Source: Pseudomonadota bacterium
GTDB taxonomy: Bacteria > Verrucomicrobiota > Verrucomicrobiia > Chthoniobacterales > UBA6821
Direction of reading: 5' to 3'
Length of the DNA stretch: 6,990 nt
NCBI GenBank assembly: GCA_009928265.1
Contig: RFPR01000111.1
Location: forward strand, 1 to 6,990
Part shown: piece after piece, positions 5,973 to 6,990 of the stretch
How the letters are laid out: every line of letters starts with the position of its first letter
Position numbering within the stretch: position 1 is the first letter of the stretch
Position numbers and translations under genes: made by a program
Notes under the pieces: generated by a model
Database searches by the model: none
Told to the model about the DNA's origin: nothing
What the model saw: the letters and a program-made list of their open reading frames with translations, nothing else

Positions 5973-6878
5973 CTAACCTTCTTCGGGTTCGAGATGGACG
6001 GTGACATCTTCGAGGGGAAGCTCCGAAGTCAGTAGTCTGTCCTTCACCTCGTGGGAGATACGGTGCCCTTCGCGAACAGTGAGTTCCCCCTTCACGCGGA
6101 TGTGGAGGTCGGCGATGTAGGAGAGGCCGCTTTTGCGGACGCGGCACTTCTCGGCGCTGATGACCCCGGGGACTGAGCAGGTGGTCCGCAGAATGGTCTC
6201 CTCGGCCTCGTCGGACACCTTGGCATCCATGACGTCGCCGAGCGCGAGGCGGAGCATAGAATAGGAGCTGTAGAAGATGACCACGCATGCAAAGAGAGCG
6301 GCCCAGTCGTCGGCGACCTCGAATCCTTTTCCCCCGACTAAGCTGATGGTGATGCCGATGAAGGCGGCGATGGAGGTGATGGCGTCTGAGCGATGATGCC
6401 AGGCGTCGGCCAGCAGGGCGTTGCTCCCGATGCGTCGGGCCTTGCTAGCCATAATCCGGAAGAGCAGTTCCTTAAGACCGATGACGACGATGAGCAGAAG
6501 AAGGGTCCAGGGGGAGGGGAGGTCGATAACGGCGCCGTGTGCGGCGGCAATGAGCTGACTGATGCTGTTGTGGGCGATGAAGGCCCCGGCCACTGCGAGG
6601 ACGAGGGCGCCCACAATGGAGGCGAGAGACTCGGCCTTCCCGTGACCATAGGGGTGCTCGGCGTCGGCGGGCTTGGCTGCATACTTGAGTGCTGCCCAGA
6701 TCAGGAGTGAGCTGAAGAGGTCTAGCAACGACTCGATTCCGTCGGCGATCAGGGCATTGGAGCGACCGACCAATCCTCCGGTGATCTTGCCGGTAGAGAG
6801 GATGAGATTGAGAAGGACACCAGTCAGGACAGCACGCCGCCCTTGAGCGGCCTTGAACTGGAGATCACCGTTGGACAC
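5973..6878 (-). CDS. Cation diffusion facilitator (CDF) family divalent metal transporter
   Basis: The 301-residue inner-membrane exporter has six helices over about 15-215 and a C-terminal cytoplasmic dimerisation domain (about 220-301), the usual CDF size. Aligned by eye with E. coli FieF/YiiP, the transport site is E49-x3-D53 (IESLLD) in TM2 and H161-x3-D165 (HHRSD) in TM5. Site B is kept as D72, H75 and H79 in the HPYGHGKAE loop. The cytoplasmic site keeps H259, H272, H295 and E297, while E243 stands where YiiP has His232. CDF proteins export Zn2+, Fe2+, Mn2+ or Co2+ against H+; the substrate here is uncertain because YiiP has Asp at the E49 position. The start is a GTG at 6878; no Shine-Dalgarno is visible and no in-frame ATG lies upstream within the window. 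The gene is convergent with the SulP operon, with 54 bp between the stops. Confidence 0.95.
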   Translation of the reverse strand: MSNGDLQFKAAQGRRAVLTGVLLNLILSTGKITGGLVGRSNALIADGIESLLDLFSSLLIWAALKYAAKPADAEHPYGHGKAESLASIVGALVLAVAGAFIAHNSISQLIAAAHGAVIDLPSPWTLLLLIVVIGLKELLFRIMASKARRIGSNALLADAWHHRSDAITSIAAFIGITISLVGGKGFEVADDWAALFACVVIFYSSYSMLRLALGDVMDAKVSDEAEETILRTTCSVPGVISAEKCRVRKSGLSYIADLHIRVKGELTVREGHRISHEVKDRLLTSELPLEDVTVHLEPEEG

Positions 6879-6990
6879 AGAGTTTAGGAGCTGAAAGCTA
6901 GGGGAGGGAAGATGAGGGGCGGATATGGGATATGTAGGAATCCAATAATCAACAATTAGTAATCTCCTTCATCCCCTGAATCCCTGTGAA
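6879..6990. other. Non-coding region upstream of the CDF gene: pyrimidine-rich leader, tandem heptamer, AT-rich stretch
   Basis: I see no gene in these 112 bases. Positions 6900-6919 are almost all purine on the plus strand (one T), so a CDF message starting upstream would carry a CU-rich leader. GGATATG occurs twice in tandem at 6921-6934. Positions 6935-6965 are clearly more AT-rich than the rest of the window, as expected for a promoter. No convincing -35/-10 pair with standard spacing could be fixed. Confidence 0.5.
6961..6988. repeat. Degenerate 9-10 nt tandem repeat of the CATCC/AATCC type
   Basis: The bases divide into AATCTCCTT, CATCCCCTG and AATCCCTGTG, three diverged units of an (A/C)ATCC-CTG-like motif. 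It resembles the AATCCTGT/CATCCTGT-type intergenic repeats I recall from several bacterial genomes. The array may continue beyond the window edge. With only three imperfect units this is tentative. Confidence 0.35.

Overview
The window looks like a bacterial chromosome segment with high GC content (roughly 58-60% by eye). Coding density is high, gene starts mostly lack Shine-Dalgarno sequences, and two exported proteins resemble families I associate with Verrucomicrobia. A verrucomicrobial (PVC-group) origin is my best guess. It is an inference from sequence character, since the window holds no rRNA or marker gene. I see no tRNA, rRNA, CRISPR array, insertion sequence or phage gene.

Layout. 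(1) Positions 1-2628, minus strand: a likely two-gene transcription unit of exported proteins. The upstream gene (2170-2628) encodes a small secreted protein of unknown function. The downstream gene (1-2118) encodes a large secreted protein of at least 706 residues that runs off the left edge of the window. The large gene is easy to miss because it has no stop inside the window and strong shadow frames cover it. It carries three copies of a module with a Trp pair spaced exactly ten residues apart, then a Tyr/Gly-rich and Gly/Trp-rich segment and an Asn/Gln/His-rich tail. (2) Positions 2702-5918, plus strand: ppnP (pyrimidine/purine nucleoside phosphorylase), divergent from the secreted-protein genes; then, after 79 bp, a SAM-dependent methyltransferase; a SulP-family anion transporter with a C-terminal STAS domain, whose GTG start overlaps the methyltransferase stop; and a small multi-pass membrane protein. 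The last three form a tight operon. (3) Positions 5973-6878, minus strand: a cation diffusion facilitator (CDF) metal exporter, convergent with the operon. (4) Positions 6879-6990: non-coding, with a pyrimidine-rich leader, a tandem heptamer and a degenerate CATCC/AATCC-type repeat at the edge.

Together the genes suggest envelope and transport functions (exported proteins, anion import, divalent metal export) plus nucleoside salvage and one small-molecule-type methyltransferase. No dedicated defence or mobile system is visible. The least described items are the triple-module secreted protein, its small secreted neighbour, and the coupling of the methyltransferase with SulP and the membrane protein.
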